Source of the DNA: CAWUIO01 sp963922455
Lineage (GTDB): Bacteria; Bacteroidota; Bacteroidia; Cytophagales; Microscillaceae
Direction of reading: 5' to 3'
Assembly: GCA_963922455.1 (NCBI GenBank)
Contig: CAWUIO010000064.1
Coordinates: 1-39,787 of the forward strand
DNA length: 39,787 nt
Under the pieces are notes generated by a model. The model did not search any database and was not told where the DNA came from. It saw nothing but the letters and a program-made list of their open reading frames with translations. Positions 17,227-26,204 of the stretch are shown in pieces. Made by a program: the position numbers and the translations under genes. How positions within the stretch are numbered: the first letter of the stretch is position 1; every line of letters begins with the position of its first letter.

Positions 17227-18297
17227 CTAAGTCGTACCCTCTTTGAGCCGCTCGGCATTTTCGGCAATTCTAAGGTTCTCAATAAACTCCTCAATATCCC
17301 CGTTGATCACATTGTTCAAATTGTAGACGGTAAAGCCAATGCGGTGATCGGTTACCCGGCCTTGAGGATAATTATAGGTTCGGATTTTATCTGAGCGGTC
17401 ACCCGAGCGGACCATCGTTTTTCTTTGGGCTCCCAGTTCTTCTTCCCGTTTTTTCATCTCCAAGTCGTACAAACGGGAGCGGAGTACTTTTAGGGCTTTG
17501 TCTTTATTTTTGATCTGCGACTTTTCATCTTGGCAGGATACCACCAAGTTGGTAGGTAAGTGCGTAATACGTACGGCCGAGTAGGTAGTGTTGACCGATT
17601 GCCCCCCCGGACCCGAAGAACAAAAATAGTCTACTCGCAGATCACTGTCATTTACCGTGACCTCTACATCGTCAATCTCGGGTAAAACCACCACACTGGC
17701 CGCTGAGGTATGGACCCGGCCCTGGGTTTCGGTCATGGGCACTCTTTGTACCCGGTGTACGCCCGATTCATATTTCATCATACCGTAGACATCTTCGCCT
17801 GCGACCGAACTCGTAATTTCCTTATACCCTCCCGAAGTACCTTCGGTAAAGTCGATGAGCTCCATTTTCCATTTTTTCTGCTCGCAGAAGCGTTGGTACA
17901 TGCGGTATAAGTCTCCGGCAAATATGGATGCTTCGTCTCCTCCGGCCCCGGCCCGGATTTCCAAAATGATGTTTTTGCTGTCGTTGGGATCCTTAGGGAT
18001 AAGTAATTGCTTTAATTCTTGCTCTACTACCTCTTTTTGGCCGGACAGCTCATCCAGCTCCATTTTGGCCATTTCCCGCATTTCCGGGTCTTTTTCTGTA
18101 CTGAGAATTTCTTTACTGGAATCGATATTGCTCAAAACATTTTCATACTCTTTGTACTTTTGGTCAATCTTCTCCAGATCTTTATATTCTTTGTTCAGCT
18201 TCGTGTACTGATTCATATCTTGAATCACTTCGGGATCAATAAGTAGCTTGGTCACTTCCTGAAATCGCTCCCGAATAGCGTCTAATTTTTCTAACAT
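17227..18297 (-). CDS. prfA: Peptide chain release factor 1
   Basis: 356 aa, the normal length for RF1. It recognises UAA and UAG stop codons and triggers peptide release on the ribosome. The catalytic GGQ is at 231-233 (SSGPGGQSVNT). The codon-reading tripeptide of the P-x-T class is PMT at 187-189 within HRVQRVPMTE; RF2 would have SPF. The N-terminal half is the charged helical domain, with AGAGGDEASIFAGDLYRMY marking the PCRF domain. A -7 type promoter element lies 30 nt upstream of the start. Confidence 0.96.
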   Translation of the reverse strand: MLEKLDAIRERFQEVTKLLIDPEVIQDMNQYTKLNKEYKDLEKIDQKYKEYENVLSNIDSSKEILSTEKDPEMREMAKMELDELSGQKEVVEQELKQLLIPKDPNDSKNIILEIRAGAGGDEASIFAGDLYRMYQRFCEQKKWKMELIDFTEGTSGGYKEITSSVAGEDVYGMMKYESGVHRVQRVPMTETQGRVHTSAASVVVLPEIDDVEVTVNDSDLRVDYFCSSGPGGQSVNTTYSAVRITHLPTNLVVSCQDEKSQIKNKDKALKVLRSRLYDLEMKKREEELGAQRKTMVRSGDRSDKIRTYNYPQGRVTDHRIGFTVYNLNNVINGDIEEFIENLRIAENAERLKEGTT

Positions 18298-18326
18298 AAG
18301 GGGTTATTTTGAATATCGCTGTTTGC

Positions 18327-18334
18327 AAAAGTAC
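18327..18334 (-). promoter_or_regulatory. Candidate -7 promoter element for prfA
   Basis: On the minus strand the sequence is TACTTTTG, an exact match to the Bacteroidota -7 consensus TAnnTTTG. A start site about 7 nt downstream would leave a leader of roughly 20-25 nt before the prfA ATG. No clear TTG was found at the expected -33 spacing. Confidence 0.45.
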
Positions 18335-18377
18335 AAAATAGTCCTTAAATCCATTTTAAAACTAAGAAAGCCTCGGG

Positions 18378-21155
18378 TTAGGTAATGTCTAATAGAATAC
18401 AAAGCGCTTTTTTACATGCTGTTTTGCGGTATTGCCATTCTAAAAAACTGATTGGGACTAGGTAAATCCCGGCCCGGAGTAGTTGCAGAATTTTATCGGC
18501 GTGGGGCAAGTGGTAAGTAGCTTCCTCGGGGCCCAATAAGAGAACTCCTATCCGCTTGGCCCCACATTGCCCAAGCATGTCCATAGATAAATCAAGATGA
18601 TTTACATGGGCCAGTAAGGCTTGGCAGTGAGGTTCTAGAAATTGCCAGACTTCGTGAAAGAAAGGATGGCTGGAGGGGAGGCTTTGGCTGCTCGAAGGCG
18701 TATGGGTATGCGGGCGAGCCCCTGGAATCGATTCCATGTAGGCTCGTAACAAGCTTTTCTCTTTGAGCTGCTTTGTAATAAAAGAATGAAAGACGAGCTG
18801 TCTCTCTCGAGCTCGGGTGATGCTTACATTGAATACATCAGGACGGTTAATATGGGTATAGGCACCAGCTGGACTTTCCGGATCTAATACCCAAGAAATA
18901 AACATCACATCTCGTTCACTTCCTTGAAAGCTATGGGCCGTACCCACCATGAGGCGGTGCTTTTCAATAGATTTCCAGTGGCAGCGGTTTTGGATAAGTT
19001 CTGAGAGATAATCAATCTGGTCACGGAAGGGTGAAAGTACCCCAATACTGTCACAATGAGTACCTGGAATGTCTTTTTGCTTATTGATGAGCTGGTCTAA
19101 AGTTTTCAATAAGGCCTCTGCTTCCTCGGGGTTATGACCTTGTTTGTCCCGAGAGGCACTTACGAATACTTTCTGTAAACTCGTATCTCGATCCCTATCC
19201 CAGGATATCTTCATCAAGTGAAGGGAATTTTGATAAAAGTAGGCATTACTAAATGCAATAATTTCCTTAGGACTCCGGAAATGCTCATTTAGCGTGTGAA
19301 TGGCCTGGGGGTTTACATTAGCTTCCTGCCCTAGGTCCAGAATACTCTTGTCACGGTAATTTAAAAATTCATAGCTGCTCGGGGGAAGTTTACGTCCTTC
19401 ATACAGCACTTTTTGGCGGGCCTTGGATAAAAAAGAGATATGGCGAAGTTGTTGAGGATCTCCCAAGAGAACTGCCTTTTTGCCCCTTTGCAAAATAGGA
19501 AGGCTACTGGGTATATCACACTGCGAAGTTTCGTCCATAATCACCAAGTCAAACAAAGCGGTTTGGAGGGGGAGAACATCGTAGATATCACTTTGGTTGA
19601 TGAGCCAAATCGGAAAGGCTTTTAAGATAACTCCCAAGTCGGCTTCTTTCATTCTTTCCGACTGTACCGCATCCCGTCGGGCTCGGATGGCGTAAAGAAA
19701 CTGTTCAAAATCCCTTGAATAGCCCTCTCTTTGGGCTTGCCTTTCTAATTGTATTTCAAGACGGATGCTATCCCAAAGATTTACGAGAATCTTTTGATAC
19801 GTCTTATAAAAATCACGGATTGCGGCCGAGAGGATGGGCTTTTTGTTCAGGACCCATATAAAATAGTCAAAACGAAATCTTTTCCAGAACGTATACCAGC
19901 CCGTAGGGCGAAGAGGGCTAGCTCTAAAAAAGGTATTACGCTTGAGATGGTATAACAAGGTTTCCTGGAAGCGATCAATACTTGCCTTTAAGTTGCGGGC
20001 CAGCCTGAGGCGCTTGCTTTTTAAGGTTTTATGATCTTCTTGTAGGTGTTTTTTTTGCTGGATAGGCGCTATGCCCTCACCTTTTATGAAGGCCTCCAAC
20101 TTTTTTTTCAATCTTTTTTGATGCCCCGAATGCCCTGCTCGAATGATTAATTCGTCCATTTGGTAGCTATTTTCTAGGATATCTTGGAAGGCATCGAGAG
20201 CCGTATCATTTCGAGAGGCCAGGAGCACGGTTTTATTGCGTTTGATTTGGTCTAAGGCTAGGGCCGCAGCGGTAAATGTTTTGCCAGTACCCGGAGGGCC
20301 ACTCACCATACTCAGGCTGTTTGTATGCACCGATTGCAAGATGGCATATTGACTCGGACTTAGATTGGCTGGTACCGGAAGTTCTGCATGCCCGGCGGGC
20401 TTGGGAGAGTCGGGTTCTTGACCAAAGAGGGCCATAAGGGGAGGGGAGTAGCTTGTGTGAGGCTCTGCCATTTGTTGCAATTCATTGAGGACGCCCCGTA
20501 CGTTTTTGGATAAACTGCTAATGGCAAGACAGCTAGCGGGAAGTAACTCGAGCCCTTTTTGTTTACGTCTTTTTTGTAAATCCTCAGGGGAGCAGAGTTC
20601 TTCTGGGTAGCGATACACTTGCTTAAAGTTGATTTGGGGCAAAAAGGGTTTTAATGCCTTAATCAATTCTTGTAGCCCGGGGTAGTCTAAAGCTTTTTGG
20701 GGGAGTACATTTTGCAGTCCCTCCTCGATGCGCATAGCATCCCAGTCATCCAGGTAGCTCAAGATCGGGTAATTGAGCATAAGCCGCTTGAAGTCTAATT
20801 GTAGGAAATACTCTCCCGTTTCTTCTTGTTGAATTTCGGCCGGACATTCTATCAAAGGGGCGCAGAGGGAGAGGAACCTTGGGTGTTTTTGAGAGGGTTT
20901 ACCACATATAAAAAAGGCAAAGTAGCGTAGTACTTTTTCCTTCTGGTACACTTGGAGGGTTTTTAAATACTCTTGGGCTAGGTCTTTTTCTAAGGGGCGA
21001 CGAGGAGACTCTCCAGATAAAATATCTTCAGAACCGGAAGTGAATATTTGCTGCTCGATTTTTTTATCGAAGATATTCTCAATGAGGGTTTCCCGCTGGT
21101 CTGCCCGATAACAAGCTCTCAAGTACAAGATGATATCGGCCAGGAATTGCTTCAA
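18378..21155 (-). CDS. Superfamily 1 DNA/RNA helicase (UPF1/DNA2-like AAA_11-AAA_12)
   Basis: 925 aa. Walker A is GPPGTGKT at 286-293. Motif II is DETS at 541-544, as in UPF1-like helicases (DEAD or DEAA in others). Motif III follows in GDPQQL at 565-570. Later come GTAHSFQGSERDVMFIS (motif V region) and NVSITRARERQLVF (motif VI). About 285 residues precede the motor, a long basic helical insert lies between motifs I and II (about 345-510), and a C-terminal domain of about 120 residues follows (SHPFFHEVWQFLEPHCQALL, KRIGVLLLG). The C-terminal part has the look of a small alpha/beta domain, perhaps nuclease-like, but no catalytic set was recognised. The role is presumably nucleic acid unwinding or repair. 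The 94-aa gene lies 74 bp upstream on the same strand. Confidence 0.88.
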   Translation of the reverse strand: MKQFLADIILYLRACYRADQRETLIENIFDKKIEQQIFTSGSEDILSGESPRRPLEKDLAQEYLKTLQVYQKEKVLRYFAFFICGKPSQKHPRFLSLCAPLIECPAEIQQEETGEYFLQLDFKRLMLNYPILSYLDDWDAMRIEEGLQNVLPQKALDYPGLQELIKALKPFLPQINFKQVYRYPEELCSPEDLQKRRKQKGLELLPASCLAISSLSKNVRGVLNELQQMAEPHTSYSPPLMALFGQEPDSPKPAGHAELPVPANLSPSQYAILQSVHTNSLSMVSGPPGTGKTFTAAALALDQIKRNKTVLLASRNDTALDAFQDILENSYQMDELIIRAGHSGHQKRLKKKLEAFIKGEGIAPIQQKKHLQEDHKTLKSKRLRLARNLKASIDRFQETLLYHLKRNTFFRASPLRPTGWYTFWKRFRFDYFIWVLNKKPILSAAIRDFYKTYQKILVNLWDSIRLEIQLERQAQREGYSRDFEQFLYAIRARRDAVQSERMKEADLGVILKAFPIWLINQSDIYDVLPLQTALFDLVIMDETSQCDIPSSLPILQRGKKAVLLGDPQQLRHISFLSKARQKVLYEGRKLPPSSYEFLNYRDKSILDLGQEANVNPQAIHTLNEHFRSPKEIIAFSNAYFYQNSLHLMKISWDRDRDTSLQKVFVSASRDKQGHNPEEAEALLKTLDQLINKQKDIPGTHCDSIGVLSPFRDQIDYLSELIQNRCHWKSIEKHRLMVGTAHSFQGSERDVMFISWVLDPESPAGAYTHINRPDVFNVSITRARERQLVFHSFITKQLKEKSLLRAYMESIPGARPHTHTPSSSQSLPSSHPFFHEVWQFLEPHCQALLAHVNHLDLSMDMLGQCGAKRIGVLLLGPEEATYHLPHADKILQLLRAGIYLVPISFLEWQYRKTACKKALCILLDIT

Positions 21156-21229
21156 GACGAATGGAAAAAATTGATAGTAAAATAGAAAGGATTTCTTAAG
21201 GTTTTCCTCTGTGAGACGAAGTTGTAAAA

Positions 21230-21514
21230 CTAACGTAAGTTCTCAAATTTGGGCATAGATTGTTTTGGGGATACCGCTTCGTTTTCCGGGCGGGCATGGC
21301 CTTGAGATTTACGATAACGGGTGAGCGGATCGGGCTCGTGTAGAAGTTCTTTAAACGTATCTAGGTCACGGCGAAGCTTGGATATTCCTTGGGTAGATTG
21401 GAATATAAGCTCTTGCATGCGACCCACTTGGGAACGTAATTGCATAGGACTAATCAACTCGTATGAATGAACTTTCATATTATCTAATGGCTGCACTTTG
21501 GTAGAGGTAGTCAT
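21230..21514 (-). CDS. Small helical protein, function unknown
   Basis: 94 aa. Residues about 24-55 (MQLRSQVGRMQELIFQSTQG and onward) have a coiled-coil-like pattern; the last 40 residues are polar and probably disordered. No family recognised. It is followed 74 bp later by the helicase gene on the same strand, so the two may be cotranscribed. The first ATG of the frame, at 21514, is used. Confidence 0.55.
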   Translation of the reverse strand: MTTSTKVQPLDNMKVHSYELISPMQLRSQVGRMQELIFQSTQGISKLRRDLDTFKELLHEPDPLTRYRKSQGHARPENEAVSPKQSMPKFENLR

Positions 21515-21813
21515 GCTTTATTACGAGTTTAAAAAGTTTTGGGTGAAGAAATATGAGTAATCTCGTATAGTTATCTCAAAATGAAAAAACACTACAACAA
21601 AAAACTGCTAAGTATTTCATACATCTTACATCATAAGTATTTTACAATATAGGAAAAAAAGACTATAATTGGAGGTTTTCCCAAAAAAAAACGAGGTCTA
21701 TAGGAGTAAAGAGAATCCTTCGGTTATAAACCCTGACTTGGGGGAAACTTACATGCTATAAATCAAATAGACTTATGGTGCCTTAATACGTCAGGCTAGA
21801 TGGGGTTTTGGGT
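21515..21813. other. AT-rich intergenic stretch, no gene seen
   Basis: About 300 bases that should contain the promoter of the minus-strand 94-aa gene. I find no convincing promoter pair, RNA gene or reading frame on either strand. Confidence 0.6.
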
Positions 21814-21843
21814 CAAAAAAACCGGAGGTAAATCCGGTTTTTC
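21814..21843. terminator. Bidirectional hairpin terminator
   Basis: A-run, CCGGA, six-base loop, TCCGG, T-run: a short perfect stem with A and T tracts on both sides. On the minus strand it lies 17 nt after the stop codon of the 58-aa gene and ends in seven T residues, which is good support for that gene being transcribed. Confidence 0.85.
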
Positions 21844-21860
21844 TAGGATAGCTTAATTTC

Positions 21861-22037
21861 TTATACTTTGGCTGAATCAACGGCCCGGTTTCCTTTAAAG
21901 AGTCGGGTTTTGACCACAGAATATTGCTTTCCGTACTTTTTTAGTAATTCTTTATCAATAATATCCCTTCCTTCTTCGGATTTAAATATGGAATATAGGT
22001 TTAATACCATACTTTCCAATTCATTATCACTAATCAT
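21861..22037 (-). CDS. 58-residue small protein, function unknown
   Basis: A short frame beginning MISDNELESMVLNLYSIF and ending GNRAVDSAKV. It is charged and amphipathic, with no signal or membrane segment and no recognised family. Support: the frame is uninterrupted, its composition is protein-like (ISDNEL..., KELLKKYGKQYSVVKTRLF), and a strong terminator follows 17 nt after the stop. A Shine-Dalgarno is not obvious, which is normal for this phylum. The start could be the ATG at 22037; the ATGs just upstream are out of frame. KKYGKQYSVVKTRLFKGNR is basic and could contact nucleic acid (inference). Confidence 0.6.
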   Translation of the reverse strand: MISDNELESMVLNLYSIFKSEEGRDIIDKELLKKYGKQYSVVKTRLFKGNRAVDSAKV

Positions 22038-22555
22038 AGCATCATGGAGTTAAGGTGGTGGATTCTATACGTTCTTTGGTATTAGGGCTAATCTGTTGTT
22101 TTCCGGAACCTTCATGTAGCTTTTCCGGGCTATTAATAAAAATGAATACAAAATAATGCCAAAACTACCTAAGCTATATATTTAATTGTTGAAAAACGTT
22201 CTGGGATAAGCTTTCAAATTGAGATGTTCAGATCAAATAAAGAATATTCTCAGAATAAGAAGGTTATCCAATAGTAACTAGGTTTACGGTTAACGAATCA
22301 GAAAAGTTTACACGCTACTTTTTTCTTACAAGGTAAAATAATCTGAAACATAGCGCAAAAAAAATCTCACATTGGGAATATTTCCCCGAAAGTAGAGAAA
22401 GCATTGCCTCAAAACCCTGCACGCGACTTAATTAACCTTTAATTTACAATTTTTCTTAAAAATAATTCTGATCCGAATCGTTATTTTAGAGGAAGACCTA
22501 TTTGCGTCTATTTTCGTTATGTATCGAGAAGCATAGATCTATTTCAAATTCAATC
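22038..22555. other. AT-rich divergent intergenic region, no gene seen
   Basis: About 520 bases between the minus-strand 58-aa gene and the plus-strand barrel gene. It should hold promoters for both. No clear -33/-7 pair, RNA gene or repeat was recognised. Confidence 0.6.
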
Positions 22556-23311
22556 ATGCGTATTTTTTATTTGCTCGGCTTTTTATTTGCTAGCCTCAGC
22601 TCACTAACCGCCCAAGAAGCGGATACAAGTGCCTCAAGCAATAGTGCCTTGGTGAATAATTCCCGCCCCCGGGTAGACCAGTACCTGGAATTAGGGATTA
22701 GTGCCAATGCCTATTGGGGAGACTTGTCTTCTCTCGAGCAGTGGTCCCCGATATTTCACGTAGCTTGGCAGTTCAACCGAGCCCGGCGTTTCAACAGCCG
22801 CATTGGGCTCAGTTTGGGTTACCTTACCGGCGAAAACCGCTTTTACCTTCTCGAGAATAACCTGCAAGGAGTGATCACTCCCAACACCTTCTTTCGGACA
22901 AGTTGGTTTTCAGTAGATTATGACTTGCGGTACAACATTAGTAAATCCCGAAACCATGTCATCTTTGTAAGCCAAGGAATTGGCTTATTGCGCTTTGACC
23001 CCCAAGATGAAGAAGGCGCCTCCTTGTTAGATGATATTGCTACCCGGCCCGAAGGAGAGACGTACAGCAATGCTGCGGTGTATTTTCCCACCAGTATTGG
23101 TGCCGCTTATTATTTAAAAAATGGCTACGGAATTGGTTGTCAACTGAGTGTCTTAAACACCCAAAGTGATTTTATCGATAACTTAAAAGAATGGGGCGTA
23201 GAATCGGGCAATGACAATGCCTTGCGTTTCAAAATCCACGTATTGATCCCGCTCAAAAAGACAGCGGCCCGCAAATTTCCTTCAAACTTGCAAGATACGT
23301 ATACCTTTTAA
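22556..23311 (+). CDS. Outer-membrane beta-barrel protein
   Basis: 251 aa from the ATG at 22556 (MRIFYLLGFLF), which gives a proper signal peptide ending LTAQE; an in-frame codon 54 nt upstream would put 18 polar residues before the signal. The mature part alternates hydrophobic and polar residues, with aromatic-rich strands (YLELGISANAYWGDL, WFSVDYDLRYNISKS, AAVYFPTSIGAAYYL), typical of a small 8-10 strand barrel. Function unknown. The end of the protein is basic and non-barrel (KKTAARKFPSNLQDTYTF). Repeat copy E starts 36 nt after the stop. Confidence 0.78.
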   Translation: MRIFYLLGFLFASLSSLTAQEADTSASSNSALVNNSRPRVDQYLELGISANAYWGDLSSLEQWSPIFHVAWQFNRARRFNSRIGLSLGYLTGENRFYLLENNLQGVITPNTFFRTSWFSVDYDLRYNISKSRNHVIFVSQGIGLLRFDPQDEEGASLLDDIATRPEGETYSNAAVYFPTSIGAAYYLKNGYGIGCQLSVLNTQSDFIDNLKEWGVESGNDNALRFKIHVLIPLKKTAARKFPSNLQDTYTF

Positions 23312-23347
23312 AGCCTTTTATTCCTGGTTTCAAACTTGTAAAGATCA

Positions 23348-23475
23348 GGGGCTTGCCCGCCTCAGAAAGTGCGTGGCAAAAGGACCGTCCCTGCCAGGCG
23401 GGCCGGGCTTTCGCTACTCGCTGCCTTTCCGCGCGGGCCCCTACGAGCTCAAACAGGCCGCTCTATCCCTAAGCC
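23348..23475 (-). repeat. Intergenic structured repeat, copy E
   Basis: Full copy. Distal stem GCCCGCCT (23355-23362) with AGGCGGGC (23396-23403), eight perfect pairs, preceded by GGGGCTT. The conserved blocks GGGCTTTCGCTACTCG, CTGCCTTTCC, GAGCTCAAACA and CCGCTCTATCCC follow. It lies just after the barrel gene in the stem-first orientation. Confidence 0.92.
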
Positions 23476-23544
23476 AAAAAACAGGGCATGAGTAAGAAGA
23501 CCTAGCGCTGCTTGCTTGGGAGGGTTTTATTTAATTCATAAAAA

Positions 23545-23578
23545 CAAAAAAGCTTTCCCGCCGCAGCAGAAAAGCTTG
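23545..23578 (-). terminator. Terminator for the FHA-ABC transporter gene
   Basis: On the minus strand AAGCTTTTC and GGAAAGCTT form a stem around a GC-rich loop, followed by TTTTTTG and more T. It lies about 90 bp after the stop codon of the transporter gene at 23670. Confidence 0.7.
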
Positions 23579-23669
23579 GTTAAGTTTAGTAAAAGCTAAT
23601 TCATTCAATCAGTTTGGTAAGTGTGTATACTCATGCCCCAAGAGAGACTGGAGGATTTTTTTTAAAAAA

Positions 23670-26069
23670 TTATAATCTATCCCTGAATCTTAAGCTGAGA
23701 TAGGTAAGTACAAACAAAAGCAAGGCCTGGCAGAGCAAAATGAGGCTACTATACTCCGGGGCAAAGTACGTGGGGTACTCTAGCATATGTGGATTATTAA
23801 TAATAGACTCCGAAACATACTCCCGCAAAGTATCAGGAACGTGTAAAACCCCTAGACTATCCTCAATACTTGCTTTCCGTACCGTATCCATCGGAGCCAG
23901 GTCCTCAAAGGCCCCATAATAATCGGGGTTGGGGATAGGGTTGGGATAGTACACATAGGCTTCTTCCTCCAAATTGGCGATAAGTTCCATCCCCCAGCGA
24001 GAGATGGTAGGATAACTCAACCATTCGTTTTCAGCCTGCATCTTATGGATGACCCCGGCCAGCATAATCTGGGGAAGTAAAATTAAAGGAATGATACTTC
24101 CTACTTTGTCGGCATTGTCTACCAAAGAAGAAACAAACAAACCCAAAATGCCCGAAAGAAAGGCAATGCCAAACAGTATCCCCGTGATGGGCCAGAAGTA
24201 TTCAATGCCTACGCTGAAGTAGATAATACTGACCAACAAGATTACTTGAACCAAAGATAGGGCGCCTAGCACCAGCAATTTAGAAAAGAGATAAGGAAGA
24301 ATACGCAGATTAAACATCCGCTCCCTCCGGTAAATAGGCCATTCACTCACAATTTCACGCGCGGCATTGCCTGTACCTAGCCAAATGGCGGCAATCAACA
24401 TCAAGAAAAGGGTTTGCAGCATCAACTTGTCAAAGAGTAAAGCCAGGAAGCCGGCAATTACCGGGGCTTGCAAGAGTAAAATGAGTAAGTTGACCCGGTC
24501 ATTGTTTTTGATCTGGATGTAACGTAGCATCAGCCAGTAGCCCTGGCGCAAAGCAGGTGACTTTTGGGGGAGCAATAGCTTTTCGGCTTCCTGAGAATTA
24601 GGGTCTTGTACCGGAGATTTTTCTTGGTACTTTTGGGCCCAGGACTTCCCTTTTTCCAGGTCGTTGACCTCGGCATATACTTCAATGACATTTTTTGCCT
24701 GGAAAAACTCAAGGTACTCATGCACTTGTCCATAAAATGCTAAACATCCTCCCCGGGACAAGAAAGCCACGCGGTCGGCATAGTCTAGGTCATTGGGCTT
24801 ATGGGTGACCATCAAAATAGAAGTGCCGGTATTGGCCAAGCTGCGCAAGATTTTCAAAAATTCATCGACCGTTTCGGGGTCAAGGGGGCTCGTGGGCTCG
24901 TCTAAGAACAAGATGGATGGGTCGGAGAGCAGTTCCACAGCGATACAAACCCGTTTCCTTTGTCCCCCCGAAATTTCCCGGATGAGGGAATTTCGGATGG
25001 AGTTGATACGCAAGCGGCGCAGGATCTCGTCAATCTTATTATCGATCTCTTCCCGACTTACATCGCTGGCCAATCGGAGGCGAGCGGCGTAATAAAGGGA
25101 GTCATACACTTTTAAGTCGGCATGTACGATATCATCTTGAGGTACATAGCCAATATCCTGCTTGAGAAACTGATAATTTTTGTAAAAATCTCGGCCGTGT
25201 ACGAGTACTTGCCCAGCATTGGCTGGAGCGTCTCCATTGAGGGCCCGGAGGAGGGTTGACTTCCCGCTTCCCGAGGGGCCCATAATGGCCACCAGTTCTC
25301 CGGCTTCTACTTGGAAGGAGATTTCGCGTAATATTCGTTTTTTGTGGTCATTGGCCCCAATCCAGCGTTCCAGTTGGCGGGCAATGATGACGGCACTGTT
25401 CGTTTCTTGGCCCGTTTCGGGGTGTAGCCGGAAGGTATACTTGCCAACCTGTAATTCATCTTCGGGCCCAATGGTCTGGGCTTGAGTGATCAGTTTCCCA
25501 TTGACAAAGGTGCCGTTTTTGGAGCCCATGTCCCGGGCCCAAATTTGCCCATCGGCTTTTTTCTCTATCTCAGTATGTTGCCGGGAAATACTCAGATTGG
25601 GCAAAATGAGGTCACAGTCTTTCCGTCCAATCCGGATTTTGTGCCTTAGCTCAAGTAACTCGGTGAGCGAAGGCATCTGTAAAGCATTTCGGTCAGATTG
25701 CCCCAATACGCGGTAGGTAGAATCACCTTCTCGCTTTTGGGCCTCAAAGCGGAGCGTAAACTCAGCTTGCTTTAGTTGAAAGCTCAGGATGTCCCCGGCT
25801 TTGAGTTCGGCTTTATGGATGGGAACTTCATTGAGGTAGGTTCCGTTGGAGCTTTCTTGGTCTTCGACATACAGGGTTTGGCTGGAAGTGTCCCAAGTCA
25901 TGCGGGCGTGGGTCCGGCTAATGAGCGGCGAGGGAATTTCAATATCGGCCCCGAAGCCTTTGCGCCCAATATCAATAGGCTGGTTCACATCCTGGATCAC
26001 AAATTTATCGACCAGTTCCTGGTAGTGCCAGAGACTAAAGTATAAGATGGGGTATTTTGTTGAGGCCAT
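23670..26069 (-). CDS. ABCG-type ABC transporter with two N-terminal FHA domains
   Basis: 799 aa from the ATG at 26069 (MASTKYPILYF); a longer frame would add an implausible 18-residue leader. FHA domain 1 covers about residues 20-95 (GRKGFGADIEIPS, ISRTHARM, SSNGTYLN). FHA domain 2 covers about 140-205 (IGRKDCDLILPN, ISRQHTEI, SKNGTFVNG). The ATPase then shows GPSGSGKSTLL (Walker A), SGGQRKRV (signature), ILFLDEPTSPLD (Walker B) and MVTHKP. An ABC2-type membrane domain of about six helices makes up the last 270 residues, the half-transporter order of eukaryotic ABCG proteins. FHA domains bind phosphothreonine, so activity or assembly may respond to a Ser/Thr kinase (inference); no kinase gene is in the window. 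The exported substrate is unknown. Confidence 0.92.
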   Translation of the reverse strand: MASTKYPILYFSLWHYQELVDKFVIQDVNQPIDIGRKGFGADIEIPSPLISRTHARMTWDTSSQTLYVEDQESSNGTYLNEVPIHKAELKAGDILSFQLKQAEFTLRFEAQKREGDSTYRVLGQSDRNALQMPSLTELLELRHKIRIGRKDCDLILPNLSISRQHTEIEKKADGQIWARDMGSKNGTFVNGKLITQAQTIGPEDELQVGKYTFRLHPETGQETNSAVIIARQLERWIGANDHKKRILREISFQVEAGELVAIMGPSGSGKSTLLRALNGDAPANAGQVLVHGRDFYKNYQFLKQDIGYVPQDDIVHADLKVYDSLYYAARLRLASDVSREEIDNKIDEILRRLRINSIRNSLIREISGGQRKRVCIAVELLSDPSILFLDEPTSPLDPETVDEFLKILRSLANTGTSILMVTHKPNDLDYADRVAFLSRGGCLAFYGQVHEYLEFFQAKNVIEVYAEVNDLEKGKSWAQKYQEKSPVQDPNSQEAEKLLLPQKSPALRQGYWLMLRYIQIKNNDRVNLLILLLQAPVIAGFLALLFDKLMLQTLFLMLIAAIWLGTGNAAREIVSEWPIYRRERMFNLRILPYLFSKLLVLGALSLVQVILLVSIIYFSVGIEYFWPITGILFGIAFLSGILGLFVSSLVDNADKVGSIIPLILLPQIMLAGVIHKMQAENEWLSYPTISRWGMELIANLEEEAYVYYPNPIPNPDYYGAFEDLAPMDTVRKASIEDSLGVLHVPDTLREYVSESIINNPHMLEYPTYFAPEYSSLILLCQALLLFVLTYLSLRFRDRL

Positions 26070-26176
26070 ACAGGAAATTGGATTAACTACTCCAAAGAAA
26101 GAACATCTCTGGGCAGGTTGCAAAATACGGGGCTAAATTAGACTTAGGCAAATGGAGGAAAGGAACCGGGATTTTT

Positions 26177-26204
26177 GGGATGAGAGAGGAGGGATGAGAG
26201 AGGA
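26177..26204 (+). repeat. Perfect 14-bp purine tandem repeat (two units)
   Basis: GGGATGAGAGAGGA occurs twice head to tail, followed by more GA-rich sequence. It lies between the divergent ABC transporter gene and uvrB, about 220 bp from the CT-rich tract leading into repeat copy F (26429-26463), with which it is partly complementary. Confidence 0.8.

Noticed and set aside
17227..18297. RF2 rather than RF1
   Set aside because: The codon-reading tripeptide is PMT (P-x-T class), not SPF, and there is no internal frameshift site.
21868..22053. Plus-strand 61-codon frame
   Set aside because: It is antisense to the 58-aa gene, which has the better composition and a correctly placed terminator.
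26177..26204. CRISPR-like repeat
   Set aside because: Only two adjacent purine units with no spacers and no cas genes nearby.
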